Shown here piece after piece: positions 7,285 to 13,638 of a DNA stretch of 18,361 nt. Both the position numbers and the translations under genes were made by a program. Location: NCBI GenBank assembly GCA_049644265.1, contig JBARRO010000100.1, positions 1-18,361 on the forward strand. The letters are read 5' to 3'. The notes under the pieces were generated by a model. The model did no database searches, was not told where the DNA came from, and worked only from the letters and a program-made list of their open reading frames with translations. The number at the start of each line of letters is the position of its first letter. Positions within the stretch are counted from its first letter, which is position 1. This DNA is from JBARRO01 sp049644265 (GTDB lineage: Bacteria > Bacteroidota > Ignavibacteria > UBA10030).

Positions 7285-8534
7285 TGGCCTCCCGCATCTG
7301 CATCCTTCTTGTTGCATCCCTCCTTCTTGGCGCTGTCGCCCACGTCGAGCAACGCGGGGACAGGGAGATCAAGAAGAAGGAAAAAGAACTTCAGAAGCTG
7401 CGGACGGACATCGAGGCGTTTGAGAAGAAGATCCGTGAGAGCGAGCGGAAAGAAAAATCCACTCTCGAACATCTCGACGACCTCGAGCGGCAATCCAACC
7501 TGATCCGCCGGCTCGTCCAGAGCCTGCGTGAAGAGGAAGTCCAGCTGACTTCGGATATCAGGGATGCCAAAATCTCCATCACGCAACTGGAGAATCAGCT
7601 TCAGTTCCTGAAGTCGCACTACGCGGGATACGTCCGTTCAGTCTACAAGAACGGCCGGGTCTACGACGTGGAGCTCCTGTTCTCTTCTAAGTCCATCAAT
7701 CAATTATACATCCGCATTGAATACCTGAAACGGTTTTCGGACCAGCGTTTGCGCGACATGATTGGCATTGACGACAAGAAGATGACCCTGGAGCAGGAGA
7801 ACGAATATCTGCAGACAAAGCTGGCAACGGAACGCCTGCTGCTTACGGAGAAGACACGTGAAGAGGGGAATCTCAGAAGGAAGTATGCAGAGAGACAGTC
7901 GGTTCTGTCGAAGATCCGCAAGGACAAGAGGAATTACAGGAAGGAACTGGCGCGGAAATCCGCCGCCGTGGGCAAGATTGAGCAACTTATCGCCGACCTG
8001 ATTGAAAAAGAGCGGATACGGAAGGAGCGTGAAGCGGCGGCAAAGCACGAACGTGAGCTCGCCGAAGCACGTGCACGGCTGAAGAGCACTCCTCCGGTGC
8101 TGCCAAAACCGGAGATCAGGCCCTCGATTGCATTCGATGAGAGGAAGGGGAAGCTCCGCTGGCCCGTCGCGAGGGGATCCGTGCAATCCAAGTTTGGGAA
8201 CCAGATTCATCCCGTTTTGAAAACAATCACTCAGAATACAGGCATTGATATTTCAACGCCTTCTGGATCCGATGTGTACGCGGTTGCTGACGGAGAAGTC
8301 TCCGTGCTTTCCTTCATCCCCGGTTTCGGAAATGTTCTGATTCTGAATCACTTCAACGGCTACCGTACAGTCTACGCGCATTTGTCGGACGTTGTGGTTG
8401 CAGAATCACAGCCGGTGAAAGAGGGTATGGTTATCGCCAAGAGCGGCGACACTGTTTCAGGACCTGTTCTCCATTTTGAAATATGGAAGGAACGGGACAA
8501 GCAGAACCCGGAGGGATGGCTGGCAAAGCGATGA
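7284..8534 (+). CDS. EnvC-like murein hydrolase activator (coiled coil + degenerate LytM/M23)
   Basis: A periplasmic protein of 416 residues. A signal peptide (about 1-19) precedes long coiled coils (about 25-110 and 160-270), followed by a C-terminal LytM/M23 domain (about 285-416; RWPVARGSVQSKFGNQIHPV, then YAHLSDVV and LHFEIW). EnvC proteins do not cut peptidoglycan but activate amidases at the division site. The sequence supports that role. The first zinc ligand of the HxxxD motif is replaced by Asn (NTGID, Asn318), and the first His of the HxH motif is Val (VLH, Val395), while Asp322, His366 and His397 remain. The ATG at 7284 overlaps the DUF4292 stop (TAATG), implying translational coupling; an in-frame TTG at 7278 is less likely. 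No amidase gene is in the window, and no terminator is visible after the stop. Confidence 0.9.
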   Translation: MASRICILLVASLLLGAVAHVEQRGDREIKKKEKELQKLRTDIEAFEKKIRESERKEKSTLEHLDDLERQSNLIRRLVQSLREEEVQLTSDIRDAKISITQLENQLQFLKSHYAGYVRSVYKNGRVYDVELLFSSKSINQLYIRIEYLKRFSDQRLRDMIGIDDKKMTLEQENEYLQTKLATERLLLTEKTREEGNLRRKYAERQSVLSKIRKDKRNYRKELARKSAAVGKIEQLIADLIEKERIRKEREAAAKHERELAEARARLKSTPPVLPKPEIRPSIAFDERKGKLRWPVARGSVQSKFGNQIHPVLKTITQNTGIDISTPSGSDVYAVADGEVSVLSFIPGFGNVLILNHFNGYRTVYAHLSDVVVAESQPVKEGMVIAKSGDTVSGPVLHFEIWKERDKQNPEGWLAKR

Positions 8535-8700
8535 CGGTGAACAGCGACGACCACGATGAGATGAAGTAAATGCTGATAATATGTTCAAGAACCTCATCAA
8601 CCTTCACGCCGACGACGTAAATTGTCCCTTGAATCCACTGATTGATTTGGCTATATTGGATCAATTTACATTCTCTAATTTCCATTTTCCTTTGTTAACC
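8535..8700. other. Non-coding gap, nothing firm
   Basis: The stretch between the EnvC-like gene and the tRNA-fragment repeat is AT-richer. It has only very short ORFs, and no terminator or strong promoter that I can defend. TTGATT at 8642-8647 might be a -35 box, but no good -10 box sits 17 bp away. Confidence 0.5.
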
Positions 8701-8789
8701 CGGGGTGTAGCTCCCGCCAAAAGATACACCACGGCGGGCAGGCCCGCCACGAGGTGAAGCACGCAGGCAGGGCGGGCAAGCAGCCTGGC
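8701..8789 (+). repeat. Broken copy of the tRNA-Pro 5' end split by a GC-rich palindromic insert
   Basis: Bases 8701-8713 repeat the first 13 bases of the tRNA-Pro gene (CGGGGTGTAGCTC). Bases 8781-8789 repeat the tRNA bases that follow (CAGCCTGGC, sharing one C). Between them lie 67 bp (8714-8780) that are GC-rich and foldable. They contain a perfect GGCGGGC/GCCCGCC hairpin with a 2-nt loop near 8735-8750, outer CACC/GGTG pairing, and CCCGCC near the left end facing GGCGGG at 8771-8776. The D-arm and everything after it are missing, so no functional tRNA can form. It looks like a duplicated tRNA 5' fragment that received a palindromic repeat unit. Confidence 0.55.
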
Positions 8790-8822
8790 AACGGTTTTCC
8801 AATTTTAATTTTCCACTGTATT

Positions 8823-8897
8823 CGGGGTGTAGCTCAGCCTGGCTAGAGCGCTTGCTTTGGGAGCAAGAAGTCGTAGGTTCGAATCCTATCACCCCGA
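8823..8897 (+). tRNA. tRNA-Pro, anticodon TGG
   Basis: A full cloverleaf folds by eye. The acceptor stem is CGGGGTG (8823-8829) with CACCCCG (8890-8896). The D arm is GCTC/GAGC (8832-8849). The anticodon stem is CTTGC/GCAAG with loop TTTGGGA (8856-8862), giving anticodon TGG. The variable loop is AAGTC. The T arm is GTAGG with loop TTCGAAT and CCTAT (one G-U pair). The discriminator base is A8897. The 3' CCA is not encoded and must be added after transcription. This tRNA reads CCN proline codons. Confidence 0.97.
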
Positions 8898-8908
8898 CTG
8901 AACATTTA

Positions 8909-8936
8909 AGATTGCAGATGGTAGATTGAAGATTGG
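8909..8936. repeat. Tandem 7-bp microrepeat (AGATTGN x4)
   Basis: Four exact-period heptamers run head to tail: AGATTGC, AGATGGT, AGATTGA, AGATTGG, at 8909, 8916, 8923 and 8930. More diverged GGATTG motifs follow to about 8956. The array begins 12 bp past the tRNA-Pro 3' end. Confidence 0.6.
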
Positions 8937-9007
8937 TGGGATTGGAGGAGGATTGACAAAACTGACGAGGGGAAATGGTTGTTCTAAGAATATGAATTTC
9001 TGAAGGT

Positions 9008-9033
9008 AAGGCCGGCCCGGTGGCGCCGGCTTT
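9008..9033 (+). terminator. Possible weak terminator downstream of tRNA-Pro
   Basis: A 6-bp GC stem (GCCGGC at 9011-9016 with GCCGGC at 9025-9030), extended by flanking AAG/TTT pairs and with an 8-nt loop, is followed by TTTGTTGT. The T-run is interrupted, so efficiency is uncertain. It lies 110 bp past the tRNA. Confidence 0.35.
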
Positions 9034-9068
9034 GTTGTCTGTACTCACAAGTTCCGTGCTCGGCGCAT

Positions 9069-9097
9069 TTGTTTTTCGACCAAGAAATTAATAAGTT
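9069..9097 (+). promoter_or_regulatory. Possible promoter of the receiver-MBL pair
   Basis: TTGTTT (9069-9074), a 17-bp spacer and TAAGTT (9092-9097) have the same geometry as the stronger promoters in this window, but the -10 box is weak. The start site would be near 9104, giving a leader of about 70 nt. Confidence 0.35.
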
Positions 9098-9172
9098 CAT
9101 TCCGCCTTTCATCTGTAATTCATGACCTGTAGCCGGTCCTACTATTCCTTGTATTAGAGGGGATACTCGCCC

Positions 9173-9547
9173 TTGGCCAGAACAATTCTCATTGTTGACG
9201 ACGAAGACCTGATCCGGAAGATGGTCTCGATGCATTTCGAACGGGCCGGTTATACGGTTTTCTCTGCGGACAACGGGATTGACGGCTTGAGGCTTGCAGA
9301 AGAAAGGATCCCGGATGTTACGCTCCTCGACATCAACATGCCCGGGATGCACGGCTTCGAGGTCTGCAAAAAAATGCGGGAGAATCCGAAGTTGAGCAAG
9401 AGTCTCATCATTATCACGTCCGCCCGATCCTACAAACCCGATATCGACAAGGCCTATGAACTGGGCGCAGACGAGTACGTGATAAAACCTGCGGGCCTGA
9501 AGGACCTGGTGGGAATCGTCGATACGCATATCAGCAAGAAGACCTGA
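9173..9547 (+). CDS. Single-domain response regulator (CheY-like receiver)
   Basis: A cytoplasmic protein of 124 residues consisting only of a receiver domain. All key residues are present: the acidic pocket Asp9 and Asp10 (ILIVDDED), phosphoacceptor Asp53 (LLDINMPG), Thr82 (IITSA) and Lys105 (YVIKP). It lacks an output domain, so phosphorylation must act through a partner protein. The start is a TTG at 9173 with AGAGGGG 10 nt upstream; a later Met would remove the acidic pocket. The TGA stop overlaps the ATG of the MBL-fold gene (ATGA), so the two are probably translated as a coupled pair and may act together. No histidine kinase is in the window. Confidence 0.92.
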   Translation: MARTILIVDDEDLIRKMVSMHFERAGYTVFSADNGIDGLRLAEERIPDVTLLDINMPGMHGFEVCKKMRENPKLSKSLIIITSARSYKPDIDKAYELGADEYVIKPAGLKDLVGIVDTHISKKT

Positions 9548-10434
9548 TGATCAGAGTCAAGTTTTGGGGAACCAGAGGGTCCATCGCCAGTCCGGGGAAG
9601 AAAACGGCGTACTATGGCGGGAATACCTCGTGCGTCGAACTTCGCTCCGGCAAGCACATCCTCGTGTTCGATGCCGGGACGGGAATTCGCGAGCTGGGAC
9701 TCTACCTCGAGAAGAAGCACGCCTCGAAGCCGCTCGTCGTCCACCTCTTCATCAGTCACACGCATTGGGACCACATCCAGGGTTTTCCGTTCTTCCTGCC
9801 GGCGTACTCGTCTCAGAACTCAATTACGGTCTACGGACCTCCGGGGCGCGACAAGCCACTCACTGAAATCCTCGAAGCGCAGATGGATTCGGATTACTTC
9901 CCCGTCGAACTCGGCGATATGAAGGCCAAAATCCGGGTGAAGGAAATCAGCGACACGGTCACGATCGGAAACATCAAGGTTCAACCGTTCTTCCTCAACC
10001 ACCCCGCAATGACCCTCGGATATCGCGTGACCGTCGGCAATCGTGTCGTGATCTATGCGACCGATAACGAGCCGTACCGCCATACGCTTCACGCAACGCG
10101 CAGGAAATCATCAGAAGTCACAGACTACCCGGAGTATCTCGATTCGAAGTTCGTGAATTTTCTGACCGACGCAGACCTTTTGATCGGGGAGGCGCAGTAT
10201 ACCGCTGCCGAGTACAAACTCAAGGTGGGATGGGGACACACCTCGATTCAGGACCTGGTTGAATTCGCATGGCGGGCCAACGTGAAGCAACTCGCAATTT
10301 TCCATCATGACCCGACGCATGATGACAAGATGGTGGACGGAATGATCAAACAGGCAAGGAACCTGATCCGTCACCACGGATCCAGATTGAAGTGTTTTGG
10401 TGCAAGAGACGGGGCGGAAATCGTTTTACGCTGA
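9547..10434 (+). CDS. MBL-fold metallo-hydrolase (PhnP/COG1235-like)
   Basis: A cytoplasmic protein of 295 residues of the metallo-beta-lactamase fold. The metal site is complete: HTHWDH (His71, His73, Asp75, His76), His152, Asp173 and His231, with a late HHDP motif (253-256). The N-terminus, FWGTRGSIASPG followed by YGGNTSCVEL, is typical of the PhnP/COG1235 branch, whose known members are phosphodiesterases acting on cyclic phosphates or nucleotides; the substrate here is unknown. It is translationally coupled to the preceding receiver protein, suggesting that phospho-signalling controls its activity or that the two work in one pathway. Its stop is only 4 bp from the stop of the convergent SRPBCC gene, with no terminator between them. 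Confidence 0.88.
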   Translation: MIRVKFWGTRGSIASPGKKTAYYGGNTSCVELRSGKHILVFDAGTGIRELGLYLEKKHASKPLVVHLFISHTHWDHIQGFPFFLPAYSSQNSITVYGPPGRDKPLTEILEAQMDSDYFPVELGDMKAKIRVKEISDTVTIGNIKVQPFFLNHPAMTLGYRVTVGNRVVIYATDNEPYRHTLHATRRKSSEVTDYPEYLDSKFVNFLTDADLLIGEAQYTAAEYKLKVGWGHTSIQDLVEFAWRANVKQLAIFHHDPTHDDKMVDGMIKQARNLIRHHGSRLKCFGARDGAEIVLR

Positions 10435-10438
10435 TTTG

Positions 10439-10903
10439 TTACGCTTGAGAAGGCTCCTGCGTCACAACCTCTTCAATGAGTTGTAGCTCCTCGCTGTAAA
10501 TTCTCCTCAACAATCTCGTTGTCATAAATCGCTCGATCGATCCGCCAATCCCTTTCCGCGCGTTCAATTCGGTTTGGATGGTCACGACAGATCCCTGTGC
10601 CTGGGGATCCGGATCGACCGTGAACTTCGTGACAACCCCCGAATCAGCGTCTGTTTCTGCGAGCACCCGGCCCGGCTCCGGTTCCGAAATAGTGGAAGTG
10701 AAAGTTCTCGTCGATCCCATGACCCGCATTTGAAACCGGATGACCGTTCCGGCGCCAACTCCCCCCTGCTGAACTTCTAATGAGCGAAAGTATTGTTGCG
10801 GCAGGATGTGAGGATGGCCATTTCGATAATCCTTCAGAATCGAGTAAATCCTGGCCGCGAGTGCATGGATGTGCGCTGACGCTACGACCTCGTATCTGCT
10901 CAT
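10439..10903 (-). CDS. SRPBCC (START/Bet v1-like) family protein
   Basis: A small protein of 154 residues without signal peptide or membrane segment. It has the features of the SRPBCC superfamily (polyketide cyclase/START-like): an initial strand with alternating residues (SRYEVVASAHIHALAARIYS), an amphipathic helix, a run of beta strands (AGTVIRFQMRVMG, RTFTSTISEPEPGRVLAETD), and a long C-terminal helix (EELQLIEEVV). These proteins bind a hydrophobic ligand in a cavity; the ligand is unknown. The start at 10903 has GAGG 6 nt upstream; a longer frame to 10987 would overlap copA. It lies 40 bp after copA on the same strand, so it is probably co-transcribed with it, but a role in copper handling is not established. 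Confidence 0.75.
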   Translation of the reverse strand: MSRYEVVASAHIHALAARIYSILKDYRNGHPHILPQQYFRSLEVQQGGVGAGTVIRFQMRVMGSTRTFTSTISEPEPGRVLAETDADSGVVTKFTVDPDPQAQGSVVTIQTELNARKGIGGSIERFMTTRLLRRIYSEELQLIEEVVTQEPSQA

Positions 10904-10943
10904 GTCTGCCTCATGAGTTTTTTTGAGTTGGTTTTGTCGAATG

Positions 10944-13169
10944 TCAGAGACGGGCAAAACGAAGTCGGAGCGAGTTTGAAACAACACTCACCGAACTCAT
11001 TGCCATCGCTGCAGCCGCAACGACGGGATTGAGAAGTCCCAACGCCGCAACAGGAATTCCCACAACATTGTATACAAAGGCCCAGAAGAGGTTTTGTCTC
11101 AACGTTCGCATGGTTTTTTTTGAAAGCCGGATCGCTTCCACGACACCGGCCAGATCGCTGTTCATGAGAGTAATATCCGCCGTTTCCATTGCCACATCGG
11201 TGCCGCTGGCCATGGCAATACCGACGTCGGCCTGGGCAAGAGCGGGGGCATCGTTGATTCCATCGCCGACCATCGCAACGTGCCTGCCTCCCTGCTGAAG
11301 TTCCTTCACTCGTGCAGCTTTTTCATCCGGCAACACTCCTGCGATCACGCGATCAATCCCAGCCAGACCAGCGATCGTCGCGGCCGTTCCCGGGTTGTCT
11401 CCGGTGATCATGATAACTTCCATTCCCATTGCCCGAAGGTTTGCGATGGCGGCTTTTGATCCCGGCTTGATTGTGTCCGCAATGCCGAAGATGCCCGAAA
11501 GAACTCCATTGATCGCGACAAGAACCGGAGTTTTTCCCTGTTCTGCAAACTGGGAACTTATGGACTCTGCACCATCCACATTGAGCGACCATTCCTTCAT
11601 CATGGAGAGATTTCCAATCGTCACGCTCACACCGTTTACCACAGCAGTAACGCCAAACCCTGCGCTGGCCTTGAACGAATCTACTTCACTCAACGGGAGA
11701 GAACGTTGTCGGGCATATTCGACAATTGCCTGGCCCAGAGGGTGCTCCGATTTGCGTTCCACGGAAGCGGCGAACTGTATGATGGTCGATTCGTCCTCCG
11801 TGCCCAAACGACGAACGTCCGTCACGGAGGGTTTCCCTTCGGTTACGGTGCCTGTCTTGTCGAGGACGACGACTTCTACGCTTTGCGCCCGCTCAAGACT
11901 TTCCGCATTCTTCACGAGAATTCCACGTGTTGCCCCGAGCCCGGTGCCCACCATGATGGCGGTAGGCGTTGCGAGGCCGAGCGCGCACGGACACGCAATG
12001 ATCAGGACCGCAATGAAGTTGATCATCGAACCGCTAAATCCAGCGCCTCCAAGCGTGTACCAAGCGAGGAACGTAACAACTCCGATGCCGATCACCGTCG
12101 GGACGAAAACAGCCGCAATCTTGTCTGCGAGGGCCTGAATGGGAGCCTTTGAACCCTGGGCCTGCTCGACGAGCTTTACGATCTGCGCGATGACGGCGTC
12201 CTTGCCGACGGCAGTGGTACGGATATCAATGCTGCCATTCTTGTTTACCGTTCCGCCGATAACCTTCTCACCCACCACTTTCTCTTTCGGAAGACTTTCA
12301 CCGGTGATCATCGACTCATCGATGGCCGTGGAACCCTTTATGATGAGGCCATCGACCGGGATGCGTTCACCAGGTCGGACAATGACCAGGTCGTCGAGAA
12401 CGACCCCGGAGAGCGCAATATCCAATTCGACTCCGTCCCGCACCACGCGTGCAGTCTCCGGCTGGAGGTTCAACAACTTTGTGATCGCCTCGGATGTCCT
12501 GTGTTTGGCCCGGGCTTCCAGCATGCGGCCGAGAAGAATGAGCGTGACAATGACCGCCGCCGTGTCGAAATAGAGATGGTTCGAAGCATCCCCTGCCTGG
12601 AAAGGAAACAGAACCGCAATCATACTGTAGAGATACGCCGTCCCGGTTCCGACAGCGACGAGTGTATTCATATCGGCGGTCCAGTGCTTCACCAACTTCC
12701 AGGCCGTGAGAAAGAACCGCCTGCCCGAAGCGATCATGACGAGGGTCGTGGCGATCATCAGAAATTTGTTCCAGGTATCCGTCGACAACGGGGTCCAACG
12801 CATGAACCATTCGGTCATGCTGAACATACTGACCACCATGATCGGAAGCGAGAGGACTGCGCTGAAGATCAGCTCCCGCTTGAGCCGGTTGAACGACTCA
12901 TCGGAGCGACCGGAGGGCTGAGGGGCATCCAGTGCACGCTCCTCCGGCACGACGAGTTTGTATCCCGCCTCATCGACGACGCGGGAGAGGACATCGAGCT
13001 TTACTCTCGACGGGTCGTATTTCAGCGTCACCTTTTCTGTTGCAAGGTTCACGCTGGCGTCCTCGACTCCTTCGACCTTTTTCAGGGTCTTCTCAACGCG
13101 CACGACACAACTGGCGCATGTCATTCCTTCCACGGGAAGGGTCACGGTCTTCATTTCCATGAAAGTCAT
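10944..13169 (-). CDS. copA: Copper-exporting P1B-type ATPase CopA
   Basis: An inner-membrane Cu(I) efflux ATPase of up to 741 residues, full length for the family. In order it has one N-terminal HMA metal-binding domain with GMTCASC (Cys18, Cys21), the actuator TGES (289-292), the transmembrane CPC motif (393-395), the phosphorylated Asp437 in DKTGT, the P1B-specific HP (476-477), GDGIND (635-640), and late membrane motifs YN (700-701) and MAMSS (722-726). The CPC, YN and MxxSS set is characteristic of Cu(I) transport. No ATG has a good Shine-Dalgarno sequence; 13169, 13160 and 13154 are all possible, and family similarity begins at MKTVTLPVEG (13154). The region before the start is a repeat (13180-13266). 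It follows copZ and precedes an SRPBCC gene, forming a copper operon likely under the HMA-AraC regulator. Confidence 0.95.
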   Translation of the reverse strand: MTFMEMKTVTLPVEGMTCASCVVRVEKTLKKVEGVEDASVNLATEKVTLKYDPSRVKLDVLSRVVDEAGYKLVVPEERALDAPQPSGRSDESFNRLKRELIFSAVLSLPIMVVSMFSMTEWFMRWTPLSTDTWNKFLMIATTLVMIASGRRFFLTAWKLVKHWTADMNTLVAVGTGTAYLYSMIAVLFPFQAGDASNHLYFDTAAVIVTLILLGRMLEARAKHRTSEAITKLLNLQPETARVVRDGVELDIALSGVVLDDLVIVRPGERIPVDGLIIKGSTAIDESMITGESLPKEKVVGEKVIGGTVNKNGSIDIRTTAVGKDAVIAQIVKLVEQAQGSKAPIQALADKIAAVFVPTVIGIGVVTFLAWYTLGGAGFSGSMINFIAVLIIACPCALGLATPTAIMVGTGLGATRGILVKNAESLERAQSVEVVVLDKTGTVTEGKPSVTDVRRLGTEDESTIIQFAASVERKSEHPLGQAIVEYARQRSLPLSEVDSFKASAGFGVTAVVNGVSVTIGNLSMMKEWSLNVDGAESISSQFAEQGKTPVLVAINGVLSGIFGIADTIKPGSKAAIANLRAMGMEVIMITGDNPGTAATIAGLAGIDRVIAGVLPDEKAARVKELQQGGRHVAMVGDGINDAPALAQADVGIAMASGTDVAMETADITLMNSDLAGVVEAIRLSKKTMRTLRQNLFWAFVYNVVGIPVAALGLLNPVVAAAAMAMSSVSVVSNSLRLRFARL

Positions 13170-13179
13170 AAAGTCATAA

Positions 13180-13266
13180 CCACGAAGGTCACTAAGTTCA
13201 CGAAGTAGTTGTCCAAAATTTTCTTCGTGATCTTCGTGTCCTTAGTGGTTCGTAAGTCCTTCGTGG
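13180..13266. repeat. Inverted arrays of a 9-bp CACGAAG-type microrepeat between copZ and copA
   Basis: The left arm has three 9-bp units (CCACGAAGG, TCACTAAGT, TCACGAAGT; 13180-13206). The right arm, on the opposite strand from 13266 to 13222, has five (CCACGAAGG, ACTTACGAA, CCACTAAGG, ACACGAAGA, TCACGAAGA). The arms face each other across about 15 bp, so the copZ-copA mRNA can form a large imperfect hairpin there. The right arm ends exactly at the copZ stop codon, and the left arm stops 11 bp before the earliest copA start. Confidence 0.75.
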
Positions 13267-13476
13267 TTAGTGGATGCTGATAAGTCGGTACCCCGCTTCT
13301 TCGATGGCGTGGCTGAGCGCCTTGGGGGTAACCTTTGATTCGTCTACCTGAACCTTCGCCTTTCCGATCTGCACATCCTCCACCTTTACATCCTGCAATT
13401 TGCCAAGCTCCCGCTTCACACTCATGACACAGTGGCCGCAGGACATTCCTTCTATGATCAACTCTTGCGTTTTCAT
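13267..13476 (-). CDS. copZ: Copper chaperone CopZ (HMA domain)
   Basis: A cytoplasmic protein of 69 residues consisting of a single HMA domain. The metal site is GMSCGHC (Cys13, Cys16), and the C-terminal AIEEAGYRLI is the usual last helix and strand. CopZ binds Cu(I) and hands it to the N-terminal domain of CopA. The start at 13476 has GGAG 6 nt upstream; a longer frame to 13512 has no such support. It lies directly upstream of copA, with only the 9-bp repeat array between them. The GHC motif with His in place of the more usual Ala-Ser is a common variant. Confidence 0.92.
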   Translation of the reverse strand: MKTQELIIEGMSCGHCVMSVKRELGKLQDVKVEDVQIGKAKVQVDESKVTPKALSHAIEEAGYRLISIH

Positions 13477-13518
13477 GGTATTCTCCAAACTGATCGACGT
13501 GTGAGAAATCACTTATCA

Positions 13519-13524
13519 AGTATA
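13519..13524 (-). promoter_or_regulatory. Possible -10 box of copZ-copA without a -35 box
   Basis: Minus-strand TATACT (13524-13519) matches the -10 consensus at five of six positions and lies about 45 bp before copZ. No TTG-type -35 box sits at 16-20 bp. This is the layout expected of an activator-dependent promoter. The operator is not clear. Confidence 0.35.
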
Positions 13525-13585
13525 CGTGCATAACACCCTTTGTTCCTTACATTCTTATGACAAAGATTTACAGAATTCCTAGGCC

Positions 13586-13611
13586 AAAAAAAAGCCATCG
13601 CGGGGATGGCT
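13586..13611 (-). terminator. Rho-independent terminator after the HMA-AraC gene
   Basis: A 7-bp stem (AGCCATC 13593-13599 with GATGGCT 13605-13611) and a 5-nt loop are followed on the minus strand by eight T residues. It lies 28 bp past the regulator stop, separating its transcript from the copZ-copA operon. Confidence 0.85.
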
Positions 13612-13638
13612 TTGGTTCGGCTCAATTCCCTGACCTTT

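Noticed and set aside
8431..8685. Minus-strand ORF of 84 residues after the EnvC-like gene
   Set aside because: It overlaps the EnvC-like 3' end in antisense and has no recognisable domain, and no Shine-Dalgarno sequence supports it. I cannot fully exclude a small protein.
8909..8956. Short repeats as a CRISPR array
   Set aside because: The units are 7 bp with no spacers, and no cas gene is present.
8695..9048. Minus-strand ORF of 117 residues across the tRNA region
   Set aside because: Its middle (GFEPTTSCSQSK and on) is the antisense translation of the tRNA-Pro gene, a known kind of spurious ORF; its ends read through the repeat elements.
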